From: Paraflavitalea pollutisoli | Lineage (GTDB): Bacteria > Bacteroidota > Bacteroidia > Chitinophagales > Chitinophagaceae | Reading direction: 5' to 3' | Length of the DNA stretch: 64,000 nucleotides | NCBI RefSeq assembly: GCF_029360705.1 | Contig: NZ_JARKMX010000014.1 | Coordinates: 248,001 to 312,000, forward strand | Part shown: in pieces, positions 1 through 11,900 of the stretch | Layout: each line of letters starts with the position of its first letter | Position numbering within the stretch: the first letter of the stretch is position 1 | Made by a program: the position numbers and the translations under genes | The notes under the pieces: generated by a model | Databases searched by the model: none | Told to the model about the DNA's origin: nothing | Seen by the model: the letters and a program-made list of their open reading frames with translations, nothing else

Positions 1-552
1 CACGTGCAGGTCGCTCACCATGGTCTTGAAATTATACCATTCGTCGTGCCGCTTCCACGTACGGGGCAGGTGCCGCGTGCTGGCATGGTTGGTGTCTGCC
101 ACCATAACCACACCGTCCTGCGGTTCGGGATGCCCATCAAAAAAAGCGCCGGCCAGCCGCCCATACCAGGGCCAGCCATACTCCATCGTGGTAGCGGCAT
201 GAATGCCCACATAGCCGCCACCGGCCTGTATGTAGCGCTCGAAGTCGGCCTGCTGAGCCGTATCGAGCACATCGCCGCCGGGGCTCACGAATACGACCGC
301 CGCATAACGCCGCAGGTTTTCTTCTTTGAACACGGCCGGGTTGGTACTGGTATCCACACCAAACCGATTGGCGGCACCCAGTTGCATGATCGCTTTCATG
401 CCGGCGGGAATGGATTCGTGGTAATACCGCATGGTTTTGCTGAAGACCAGGATGCGGGGCGTAGTGCGCTGGGCCTGTAATACAATGGGTGCCAGCAATA
501 ACATTAACAAGGCGGTATTATAGCAGCGGCGTGCTTTCATATTGACGAGCAT
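1..552 (-). CDS. ThuA-like secreted protein (3' end outside window)
   Basis: The C-terminal part lies beyond the left edge, so about 180 N-terminal residues are visible. The chosen start gives MLVNMKARRC; an in-frame ATG at 540 gives a tighter signal peptide (MKARRCYNTALLMLLLAPIV, then LQAQ). The mature part reads RILVFSKTMRYYHESIPAGM, then VVFVSPGGDVLDTAQQADFE and a GGGYVGIHAA stretch, and later a WKRHDEWYNF stretch. These are hallmarks of ThuA (trehalose-utilisation-like) proteins, which have a glutamine-amidotransferase-like fold and are common in sugar gene clusters. Their biochemical function is poorly defined. It lies about 37-49 bases after the epimerase gene, in the same direction, so it is probably the last visible gene of the mannan operon. 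The family call is fairly sure; the role is inference. Confidence 0.75.
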   Translation of the reverse strand, partial: MLVNMKARRCYNTALLMLLLAPIVLQAQRTTPRILVFSKTMRYYHESIPAGMKAIMQLGAANRFGVDTSTNPAVFKEENLRRYAAVVFVSPGGDVLDTAQQADFERYIQAGGGYVGIHAATTMEYGWPWYGRLAGAFFDGHPEPQDGVVMVADTNHASTRHLPRTWKRHDEWYNFKTMVSDLHV

Positions 553-589
553 GGTGGAAAGATAAAAATAAATAATAGTGAATGGAACA

Positions 590-1768
590 CTAGAGACGTT
601 TCATGATCTCGAGGCAGGCGCGGCCATTGTGGTAGGGACATTTCCAGAGCCCTACTTTGCCCTGCGGCATCGGGCGATAACCGGCCGTCATACCCCAATA
701 CCATTCTCCCCGTTCGTGATCGATGAGGTGCTGGTCGATGAACTGCCAGGCCCCGATGGCGTGTTGCGCATACTTCGCCTCTCCGGATATTTGCCAGGCA
801 TTCACAAACCCTACGACCGCTTCTGCCTGCGGCCACCAGTGTTTTTCTTGTACCATCCGATCATGCGCAGGTTCATACTCGTACCACAGACCACCGTCTA
901 CATCCATCCCTTCCAGGGTAGCGTTGCTCATGGTGAGGGCGATCTGCCGGCAACGATCGACCCAGTGCTCGTCTTGGATGCGTTCGGCGGCTTCCAGCAG
1001 CAGCCAGCTGGCTTCTATATCATGGCCATACGAGATCGCATCGCCTTTTACCTGCCAGTGCTCATCGAAGAACAAGTGTAGGTGCCCGTTGTGTGGGTTG
1101 ATGATGTGCTGGTCGAATACCTGTAATAACTGTTGTATTTGTACCCGCAACGACTCCTGTGGCCAGCTGCCGTACAAAGTGCTATACGCCTCCAGTACAT
1201 GCAGGTGCGTATTCATCGTTTTTTTCTCATTGGCATCCTTGCTGCTCAGTCGCCCGTCATCGACGGTATTCCAGGCGCGGCCAAAGGCTTCGAAATAGCC
1301 GCCCTTGACGGGATCGTAACTGTGCTGTTGCAACAGGTGATACAGTTTGATGGCTTCCTCGCGGGCGGGCGGATAACCACTGGCGGCGTAATAGGCGCTC
1401 AGGGCAAAGATGGCGAAGGCCTGGGCATAGACCTGCTTTTTGGTGTCGAGTGGTTCACCGTTGTGTCGAATCGTCCAGTATACCCCGCCGTGTACAGGAT
1501 CAATAAAATACTGCACGAAATACCGGTATACTTCGTCGGCGATCTTGCGGTACGCCGACTGACGGGTAGCCTGGTACGCCGCGGAGAAAGTCCATAGCAC
1601 ACGCGCATGCAATACCGCTCCTTTGTCGGCCTGCGGATGACGGGTATTGTCGTTGTCTACCTGGCCTACCACTCCGCCCTGCTCTTTGTCAAGCGCATAC
1701 TTTGTCCAGTACCGGAGTATGCTGTCCAGTTCTTTGGTGGCCGCCTGTTTGAGTGCCTGTACATCCAT
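590..1768 (-). CDS. Cellobiose/mannobiose 2-epimerase (AGE family)
   Basis: This is a cytoplasmic 392-residue protein of the N-acylglucosamine 2-epimerase/cellobiose 2-epimerase superfamily, full length for the family and without a signal peptide. It would convert beta-1,4-mannobiose to mannosyl-beta-1,4-glucose. The (alpha/alpha)6-barrel signature residues are present: VLHARVLWTF (52-61), NTHLHVLEAY (186-195), SYGHDIEASW (246-255), KHWWPQAEA (309-317) and PYHNGRACLE (378-387). His249 and His380 are 131 residues apart, the same spacing as the catalytic His pair known in cellobiose 2-epimerases, so they are the likely general acid/base pair. It follows the GH130 gene by 9 bases, and the product of one enzyme is the substrate of the other. 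That context makes mannobiose a more likely natural substrate than cellobiose. Confidence 0.9.
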   Translation of the reverse strand: MDVQALKQAATKELDSILRYWTKYALDKEQGGVVGQVDNDNTRHPQADKGAVLHARVLWTFSAAYQATRQSAYRKIADEVYRYFVQYFIDPVHGGVYWTIRHNGEPLDTKKQVYAQAFAIFALSAYYAASGYPPAREEAIKLYHLLQQHSYDPVKGGYFEAFGRAWNTVDDGRLSSKDANEKKTMNTHLHVLEAYSTLYGSWPQESLRVQIQQLLQVFDQHIINPHNGHLHLFFDEHWQVKGDAISYGHDIEASWLLLEAAERIQDEHWVDRCRQIALTMSNATLEGMDVDGGLWYEYEPAHDRMVQEKHWWPQAEAVVGFVNAWQISGEAKYAQHAIGAWQFIDQHLIDHERGEWYWGMTAGYRPMPQGKVGLWKCPYHNGRACLEIMKRL

Positions 1769-1777
1769 AGCTCTATT

Positions 1778-2998
1778 TTATCGCATCATACCGGCTACCG
1801 GCTGTTGAAGCGCAAGGTCGTTGGCCGTTGTTTTGTTTTGGTCTACCAGGTCGACGATCGTCTGCACGGTCGCTGCAGAACGGAACCCATCGGCCGGACT
1901 GTTCAATACATAATCGAGCAGTTGGCTCACTGTCGTAGTCGCCACGTGCATGCGGGTATCGGAGGAAGCATAGTAGATAAATACTTTACCGTCGGCATCG
2001 GCGATCCAGCCATTGCAGAACAATACATTCGATACATCACCAATCCGTTCCTCCCCTTCCGGCGCCATGAAATAACCGGCCGGCTTGTGGGTGATCTTCT
2101 CCGGTTGTTGCAGATCCGTCATAAACAGGTACAACACGTAACGCAGTCCGGCAGCGGTGTTGCGCACACCGTGTGCCAGGTGCAGCCAGCCCTCCGGTGT
2201 TTTGATGGGCGCAGGTCCCAGTCCGTTCTTCAGCTCATACACGGTATGGTATACTTTGGGATCCATGATCACTTCTTCTGCCACGGCGGCGGCTTCGATG
2301 GAGTGGCTCAAGCCGAAACCAATACCGCCGCCCTTGCCGGCTTCGATGAAATTGTCCTGCGGGCGGGTATAAAAAGCATATTGTCCGTTGATGAATTCCG
2401 GATGCAGCACCACATTACGTTGCTGGGGCGAGGAGGTTTTCAAGTCGGCGAGCCGCTCCCATTGTACCAGGTCTTTGGTGCGGGCAATGCCACACTGGGC
2501 AATGGCTGCCGATTCATCACCCGGTCTGGCCGTCGGGTCTTTGCGTTCGGTACAAAAGAGGCCATAGATCCAGCCGTCTTCATGTTGCACCAGCCGCATA
2601 TCGTATACATTCACATCCGGGTCGCTGGTCTCGGGCATGATCACGGGATACTCCCAGAACCTGAAGCCATCGATACCATTGTCGCTTTCGGCCACCGCGA
2701 AAAATGATTTACGGTCGATGCCTTCCACACGGGCTACCAGGATATACTTATCGTTGAATTTGAGCGCACCGGCATTGAAGGCTGCATTGATGCCAAACCG
2801 CTCCATCAGGAAGGGATTGGTAGATGCATCGAGGTCGTACCGCCAGTTGAGCGGTGTGTGCGCCGCGGTGAGTACCGGGTACTGGTAGCGCTGGTATACG
2901 CCATTGCTGTCTGGCACCGGATGATTGGACCGGTCGGTTAGTTGTTGCCACGCGTTTTGCAAAGCCTGCAATCTTTCCAAAAATTCAGGATTACTCAT
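1778..2998 (-). CDS. GH130 4-O-beta-D-mannosyl-D-glucose phosphorylase
   Basis: This 406-residue cytoplasmic protein matches the GH130 subfamily 1 mannosylglucose phosphorylase (EC 2.4.1.281). It would split beta-1,4-mannosyl-glucose with phosphate into alpha-mannose-1-phosphate and glucose. Family features seen are [20 protein letters not shown] (51-70), [19 protein letters not shown] (75-93) and [10 protein letters not shown] (128-137). Asp133 in the last motif is the likely proton donor, which in this family works through the substrate hydroxyl. There is no signal peptide, so it acts inside the cell after import. The gene sits 21 bases after the symporter and 9 bases before the epimerase, the same order of functions as the characterised Bacteroides fragilis mannan pathway. 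Other GH130 activities, such as mannobiose phosphorylase, cannot be strictly excluded, but the adjacent epimerase favours this one. Confidence 0.9.
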   Translation of the reverse strand: MSNPEFLERLQALQNAWQQLTDRSNHPVPDSNGVYQRYQYPVLTAAHTPLNWRYDLDASTNPFLMERFGINAAFNAGALKFNDKYILVARVEGIDRKSFFAVAESDNGIDGFRFWEYPVIMPETSDPDVNVYDMRLVQHEDGWIYGLFCTERKDPTARPGDESAAIAQCGIARTKDLVQWERLADLKTSSPQQRNVVLHPEFINGQYAFYTRPQDNFIEAGKGGGIGFGLSHSIEAAAVAEEVIMDPKVYHTVYELKNGLGPAPIKTPEGWLHLAHGVRNTAAGLRYVLYLFMTDLQQPEKITHKPAGYFMAPEGEERIGDVSNVLFCNGWIADADGKVFIYYASSDTRMHVATTTVSQLLDYVLNSPADGFRSAATVQTIVDLVDQNKTTANDLALQQPVAGMMR

Positions 2999-3019
2999 TA
3001 TTCAGGTTTAGTCGTTTGA

Positions 3020-4852
3020 TTAATTTTCGAGTTTGTTCCACCAGGTGCGTTTCAGTACCCCCACGATCACTACCAGGATGGCGATGGTGATCAGCAGCGG
3101 CAGCTTCAGCCACAATACCACATACATCGGCAGCAACGTGAGGCAGCATTGCGCGATGATGCCGAGGGCCACGTTGAACATATCCAGTTTGAACCGCCGG
3201 TTGGGCTGGAAGCCGGGATCGGCGGCCACTACCTGGGCATGTACCGGTTGCCAAAAACCCCAGGGCTTTACCTGCTTATAGAATTGCTGCAATACGGCCG
3301 CCTCCACCGGTGGCGCCGTATACGTGCCCACCAGGCTGCCAATGACGGAGATCACAAACAGCAGGGGCCAGTAATACAGCGCCAGTGTATGGGGAAACAG
3401 CGAGGGGAAGATCAGGGCGGCGACGACGCCTGCAGTCATCCCCCAGAAGAAACCATGCGCATTGAACCGCCACCAATACCATTTGAACATATTGGCGGCC
3501 ACATAACCACCGTACAGGCCTGCCACGATCCATTGCAATACACTGTTCACATCTTTGGCGAAAAAGCCGAGCACGATGCTGAGTGCCACCACCACGATAC
3601 CCGTGAGGTAGTTCATGGTGATCACCTTTTTGTTGGAAGCGGCCGGGTTCACATACTTGAGGTAAATATCATTGACAATATAAGCCTGGGCAGCATTCAG
3701 GGTGCCGGAGAAGGTACCCATAAAAGCGCCCAGCAAGCCCGTCAGTACCAGTCCTAATATGCCGGCCGGCAAAAAGCTGTTGACCGCCGCCGGTAGTATC
3801 CGCTCGAAGTCGGCCCCACCGGCTGTCGATAAATCGATCTTATTGAAGTACAACAGGGCGAGTACCGTGATCCCGATCACCATGCTGTAGCGGATGGGCA
3901 ACAGGATGATGGATACAAAACCCGTCATCTTACTGGCCTCCATGGGCGAGCGGGTCGATAATACTTTCTGCATATCATAATTGGGGGCTGGGCCTGCCAG
4001 GCTGGCGAACACGCCTTTGAACAACATCATGGTGAAGAAGATGCCAAAGAGGCTAAAACCATCAGACGTGATCTTGTCGTTGGCAGCGGGTAAGATGGCG
4101 CTCCAATCGAGCCCGAGGCGGGCACCGAAGAAAGGATTGTGCCAACCTTCCGGCACGTGCAGGCTATTGCCCGGCCGGTGCAGGTGGATCATGGCGATCA
4201 CCGCAATACTGATACAGGCCACGGTCATGATCACATACTTGATCACATCACCCAGCACGATGCTGTGCATACCGCCCAGGATGGAATAGAACATGGCAAA
4301 CAGGGTGAAGATGATGCCGTAAAAATGGGCGACATACCCAGGCGCCACCTCGAAGGGCACATAAGGTGCCACCACGTGCCAGGGCACGAAGATCTCGATG
4401 AACTTGCCCAGGCCGATAAAGCCATACACGAGAAAACCGAAGCAGCTCAGGAGTGCAAAGGCCACCACGATATTGTGCGACCCGCGTACACCCTTGCCGG
4501 TTGTACCGAAGCGGGTAACCAGCCACTCGGCCCCGGTATTGGCATTGGAACGCCGCAGCCACTTGCTGAGGAACATCATCATGAACACCTGGTTGAATAC
4601 CGGCCATAGCCAGGGTATCCACATACTCTTCATGCCATATACAAAACACAGGGCCACCATCCACATGGTACCGCTGATGTCAAACATATCACTGGCATCG
4701 CTGAGGCCCAGCATATACCAGGGCAGGCTTTTGCCGCCCATTAAATAACTTTCTTTGTTCTGCCGCGCCTTCTTGCGCATCAACCATCCCACCAGCACCA
4801 TCGTTATCAGGTACAGGATCACGATACTTCCGTCGAGCCAGGTAATTTTCAT
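3020..4852 (-). CDS. Sodium:solute symporter (SSS family), probable mannobiose importer
   Basis: This 610-residue polytopic inner-membrane protein belongs to the solute:sodium symporter family. The first membrane helix starts at about residue 8 (GSIVILYLITMVLVGWLMRK), followed by ESYLMGGKSLPWYMLGLSDA, the typical start of the SSS core. About 13-15 hydrophobic segments follow, and the C-terminus is another membrane helix plus a short basic tail. The length is in the upper range for sugar SSS proteins. It lies 26 bases after the esterase and 21 bases before GH130, so it is in the operon. By its neighbours it probably carries mannobiose or short manno-oligosaccharides from periplasm to cytoplasm; a symporter holds the equivalent place in the B. 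fragilis pathway. Family assignment is secure; the substrate is inferred. Confidence 0.85.
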   Translation of the reverse strand: MKITWLDGSIVILYLITMVLVGWLMRKKARQNKESYLMGGKSLPWYMLGLSDASDMFDISGTMWMVALCFVYGMKSMWIPWLWPVFNQVFMMMFLSKWLRRSNANTGAEWLVTRFGTTGKGVRGSHNIVVAFALLSCFGFLVYGFIGLGKFIEIFVPWHVVAPYVPFEVAPGYVAHFYGIIFTLFAMFYSILGGMHSIVLGDVIKYVIMTVACISIAVIAMIHLHRPGNSLHVPEGWHNPFFGARLGLDWSAILPAANDKITSDGFSLFGIFFTMMLFKGVFASLAGPAPNYDMQKVLSTRSPMEASKMTGFVSIILLPIRYSMVIGITVLALLYFNKIDLSTAGGADFERILPAAVNSFLPAGILGLVLTGLLGAFMGTFSGTLNAAQAYIVNDIYLKYVNPAASNKKVITMNYLTGIVVVALSIVLGFFAKDVNSVLQWIVAGLYGGYVAANMFKWYWWRFNAHGFFWGMTAGVVAALIFPSLFPHTLALYYWPLLFVISVIGSLVGTYTAPPVEAAVLQQFYKQVKPWGFWQPVHAQVVAADPGFQPNRRFKLDMFNVALGIIAQCCLTLLPMYVVLWLKLPLLITIAILVVIVGVLKRTWWNKLEN

Positions 4853-4878
4853 GCCGTTCTTACTGTTTAGTGGGCCGC

Positions 4879-7730
<2,852 letters not shown>

Positions 7731-7784
7731 CAGACAAGTCGATTTTAGCTGTTGAAGAAGGAATGGTGTGCTGGCCTGCCGGGT

Positions 7785-8822
7785 TTATTTCCAACCGGGC
7801 ATTTCGTCGAGCGTGAGTGTATTATCGGCGGTGATCACCTGTTTGATCTGGTCTTTGCTGTTGGCACTGAACACCAACTCGGACCAGCCCATGAAGAAGG
7901 TCCACCGGGGTTGTGCGGCCAGTTGGGCCGCGGTGGGATATTTCTGGCATTCACCGATGGCGATGGGTTTGCCTTTCGACACCCGCACCATCACGTCGTA
8001 TTTCTCCTGCGAGAAACCGCTTTTATCATCGTATACATCGAGCGCTGCCACATCCCAATAATCGGCCCCGGGATTGTAGGCATCTGCATCGGTCGATAGA
8101 CTGGCAAAATCCTGGATATCCCAAACCCATACGAGGTTCTTCAATCCTTTGGTGCGGGTCATGTAGTCGTGGGTCAGTTGCCACAAGCGCCGCGTACCTT
8201 CGGCACCGGGGCGGCCACCCCACCAGAATACGCCTTGGTTCATTTCATGCAGCGGGCGCCACAACACTTCCACGCCCCGCTCCTGCAGCCAACTGAGGTG
8301 TACAGCCACTTCATCCATCATCGCCTTCCAGCGCTGGTTGATGGGCGTACCGTCCGTAAGCAGGTCTTTCCATTGACTATCGGTGAGTTTGCTCTTCACG
8401 CCTTTATCGTCCCAGCCGCAGGGCTGCGAAAGTGCCGGGTTACAGGCATGCCACATGATGTTGACGATCGATCCTTTTTTCCATTGGGTCAGTGCCTCTT
8501 CGATCATCACACGGCGGTTATCGATGTTCTCGGCCTGGAAGAGGAAATCGCCACTCCAGAGGCCAGGGTATTTGCCGGTGGTGGTAAATATTTCTTCTGT
8601 CCACCGGGCGGGGGTAGCATTGGGTTCCCTGTTGTGGATGCCGGTGATGGTTTTTGAACCAGCTATCTTAGTAAGATAGTGGAGGGTTTTGAAACTGGCT
8701 GTTGGTGCCGGAGGATTGACGGGTGTGGGATCGTTTTCTTCGATCGTATTTTTCCTGGCGGTGCCACAAGCGAGGCAGGTGACGGTGGCTGTCAGTATCG
8801 TTCCGGTGATCCATTTTTTCAT
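7785..8822 (-). CDS. GH26 beta-mannanase, probable lipoprotein
   Basis: This 345-residue endo- or exo-acting beta-1,4-mannanase of family GH26 is the first gene after the second locus promoter. The N-terminus (MKKWITGTILTATVTCLACG) is a signal peptide with Cys19 at an imperfect lipobox (CLAC), so it is probably membrane anchored; Cys16 is a less likely anchor. A Pro-rich linker (31-41) leads to the GH26 barrel. The catalytic acid/base is Glu193 in VLWRPLHEMN and the nucleophile Glu291 in IAIGECQ. VNIMWHACNP (120-129) and WWGGRPGAEGTRRLW (200-214) are typical GH26 segments. Together with GH130 and the epimerase it strongly marks the locus as mannan-degrading, probably releasing mannobiose or longer oligosaccharides. 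Surface versus periplasmic location is unknown. Confidence 0.92.
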   Translation of the reverse strand: MKKWITGTILTATVTCLACGTARKNTIEENDPTPVNPPAPTASFKTLHYLTKIAGSKTITGIHNREPNATPARWTEEIFTTTGKYPGLWSGDFLFQAENIDNRRVMIEEALTQWKKGSIVNIMWHACNPALSQPCGWDDKGVKSKLTDSQWKDLLTDGTPINQRWKAMMDEVAVHLSWLQERGVEVLWRPLHEMNQGVFWWGGRPGAEGTRRLWQLTHDYMTRTKGLKNLVWVWDIQDFASLSTDADAYNPGADYWDVAALDVYDDKSGFSQEKYDVMVRVSKGKPIAIGECQKYPTAAQLAAQPRWTFFMGWSELVFSANSKDQIKQVITADNTLTLDEMPGWK

Positions 8823-8858
8823 ACGGCAATCGTTTTAGGCTGTCATTGATTGAGGAAT

Positions 8859-8902
8859 CAAATTTAGCCGACGATGCCACGCGTTTTTGATGCAATCTTA
8901 AC
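8859..8902 (-). promoter_or_regulatory. Promoter and putative operator of the GH26-to-ThuA operon
   Basis: Read on the minus strand, an exact Bacteroidetes -7 box TAAATTTG lies at 8866-8859, about 37 bases before the GH26 ATG. Upstream are GTTAAGA (8902-8896), GCATCAAAA (8893-8885) with CGC one base later, and GGCATC (8878-8873). The same elements occur before the first susC gene, with GTTAAGA 29 bases from the -7 box in both. No clear -33 TTG at the usual spacing is seen, which fits an activator-dependent promoter. The promoter function is inferred. Confidence 0.65.
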
Positions 8903-8923
8903 GATTCATGGTACTATAACCGA

Positions 8924-11900
8924 TCACTGGCCACGCTGTCTGTTGACATACTCTTTGGGGCCCATTTTATACTGTTTGACAAAGCATTTATCGAAGTAGG
9001 AATGGCTGTTGAAACCAACCTCCAGCGCCACCTGGCTGATGGATAGTTTTCCTTCCAGCAACAACTTCAAACTCTTCTTCAGCCGGATCGATTTAATGAA
9101 CTCGTGCACCGTTTGTCCCGTCAGTGTTTTTACCTTGGCATACAACACGGTTCTGCTCACCGCCATCTCTTTCGAGAGTACGCGGGCATCGAGGTTGGGA
9201 TCGGCCAGGTGTGCTTCGATGAAGTGCACCAGTCGCTGGAGAAAATCTTCATCCGAAGCACTCAGCGACAGTCCTTCCGACTGGAAGGGAGCGGCAGCCT
9301 GCAACTGCTCGCGGATGGCGGTCTGTCGTTTCTCCTGCCTTTGCAGCAGGTTCAGCATCACCTGTATCAGCAATTCTTTCTTCACGGGTTTGGTGAGGTA
9401 TACATCGGCGCCGGCCTCGTACCCGGAGGTTTGCATCCCTTCTTCCCACTGGCTGGTGAGGATGATGACGGGTATATGGCTGGTAGCCGTTGTCTGCCGC
9501 AGTTCGCGGCAAAACTCCAACCCATTCATGCCGGGCATCAACAAGTCAGTGATCACCAGAGCCGGTTGTATATCGTTGACCAGCTGAAGCCCCTCGCGGC
9601 CGTTGGCCGCCTCGAATAACTCAAACGTATCGGAGAGGATCAGCTTCAGGTAGTCGCGCACTTCTCGGTTGTCTTCTACGATGAGCAGTTTGCGGCCCTT
9701 GATCTTTACTAGTTTATCGGTGGGATAATCGGCCCAGAAACCGGCAGCGGTGGATGCCGCAGCAGGGCCTGTCAGCTCCATACCGTGAGCAGGTGTTGCC
9801 CGTACCTGGCTGGCGGGAAACGTCAGCTGAAAGCTGGTGCCCTGGCCTGGTGTGCTGGCGACCTCGATGGTTCCTTTGTTGGCAGCTACAAATTCGCGGG
9901 TGATCACCAAGCCCAGCCCGGTGCCTTTTTCACCGGCGGTGCCGGCGGTTACGGTAGTGCGGTTGATGTCGAACAATTGGGCTACCTGTTCGGTCGTCAT
10001 CCCCACCCCGTTGTCGCTGATGGATAAGCGGACCCTGTCTTCTTCCTGCACCGCCTGCAGGGTGATGCGACCATGATAGCCCGTAAACTTGATGGCGTTG
10101 CCGAGTATATTACGCATCACCGTATCGACCATGTGCGGGTCGGCGTGCAGGTTGATCGTGGGGGGTATATCGACCTGTACCTGGATATGCTTGTTGTGCA
10201 GGGGCTGCTCCAGCAACCGCAGGTTCTGCTGCACCAACTCGGTGAGTGATACAGGTACGGGCTGGTATTCGATGGTGCGCGACTGGGTACGCGACCAGTT
10301 GAGCAGGTTGATCAGCAGTTCGTATACGGCTGCCGATGACTGGTGCATGCTATCGAGGTAACGCTCCAGTTCCCGGCGCTCCATACGGGGCAGTTGCTGC
10401 CGCACATACCCGGTAATATCGTTGAGCGCCGATACGGGATTGCGCAGGTCATGCGCGAGGATGGAGAAGAAATGATCCTTGGTATGGTTCAGTTGCTCCA
10501 GGGCTGATACGGTTTGTGCCAGCTCCTGGTTTTGCCCGATGATGTGTTGCTGCTGATCAAGGATCTTATCGGTTTGGCGTAATACTTCCTGGTTTGATTC
10601 TTCGAGGTGTTCTTTCTGACTTTTGATCTCATCGCGTTGCTCTACCAGGAAGGCATTGACCTGCTGCAGCTCCTGCGTTTGCCGGTCTACTTCTTCTTTC
10701 AATAAGCGGTTCCTGTTACGGATAGCGGCTACCCGTGCGTAAAACAAGCCTACCAGAGCGGCGATCACCAACAACCATACGAGGAACCGGAACCAGCCTG
10801 TTTGCCACCAGGGTGGCAAGACCACAATGTATAACGGATGCGGCGCAGCGATCCATTTACCGGCCGCATCGGTATAGCGGATGCGCAGTACATAGTTGCC
10901 CGGCGCCAGGTTGGTGAAGGATACCTTGCGCTCTTCGTGCAGGTCGATCCAGGCACCACCCCAGGAGTCGATGGAATAGCTGTACCTGGTTTTACCCGGT
11001 GCATAGCCATTGATGGCGGTGAAGCCCACCGAGAAAAAGGATTGCCGGTGGTTGAGCACCAGGGTATCGGTAAAGGCCAGCACCCGCTGCAACACCGATC
11101 CGGCGGCTCCCGGCTGTTGCAAGGCATTGAAGAGGTACAGATCGGTAAAATAAAAGGCCGGTGCCTGGGCAGGCAGCCGCAAACTATCGGGATGAAAAAT
11201 ATTGAATCCTTTTTCGCCACCAGCAATCAACTGCCCGTCGCTGGTTTGCAGTATGGCTTTTTGAAAGCCATCACTCAACAACCCATCATCTTCATCATAA
11301 GGCGTCAGCTTACCGGTGCGGGTATCCAGCGACAGCACGGCATCGCGCCCCGCTATCCACAGGGTATGATGACGTCCGGCCACCATGGCCTTCATCACTG
11401 GTGACAGGTTATAGCGCGTAGTATATCGGACAAAATGTTGCTGCTGCTCATCCCAGGCATCCAATCCCCCTTCGCTCACGATCCAGATACGGCCTTCCGC
11501 ATCTTCGGTAATGGCGTTGACGGCGTTGCTGCTGATGCTGGTGGTATCGGCCTGGTGCTGGAAGCGTCGCAATTGTTTACCATCGTACAGGAATACGCCG
11601 CTGTAGGTACCGATCCACAAGCGCCGTTTGCTATCCTTGTACAGGTGATTGATCCAGGCGGGTGCATGCAGGTCGAACGGAAACAGCGTATTGTTCTTGT
11701 AATGGATGATGCGGTCGCTTGGTTTGTGGTACACGGCCAGTCCTTCGCCATGGGTGCCGATCCATACCAGGCTGTCATCGGGCAGTATCGCTTTTACATC
11801 GTTGAAGGGTAGTGAATACGGGTCATTGGGTTGATGCGTAAAAGAGCGCATCGCACCAGTAACCGGATCGATGCGTTTGACGCCGGCAGCCCAGGTGCTT

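Noticed and set aside
1607-2707. 366-codon plus-strand frame
   Set aside because: It runs antisense across the epimerase and GH130 genes, with no family resemblance; it is a shadow of high-GC coding sequence.
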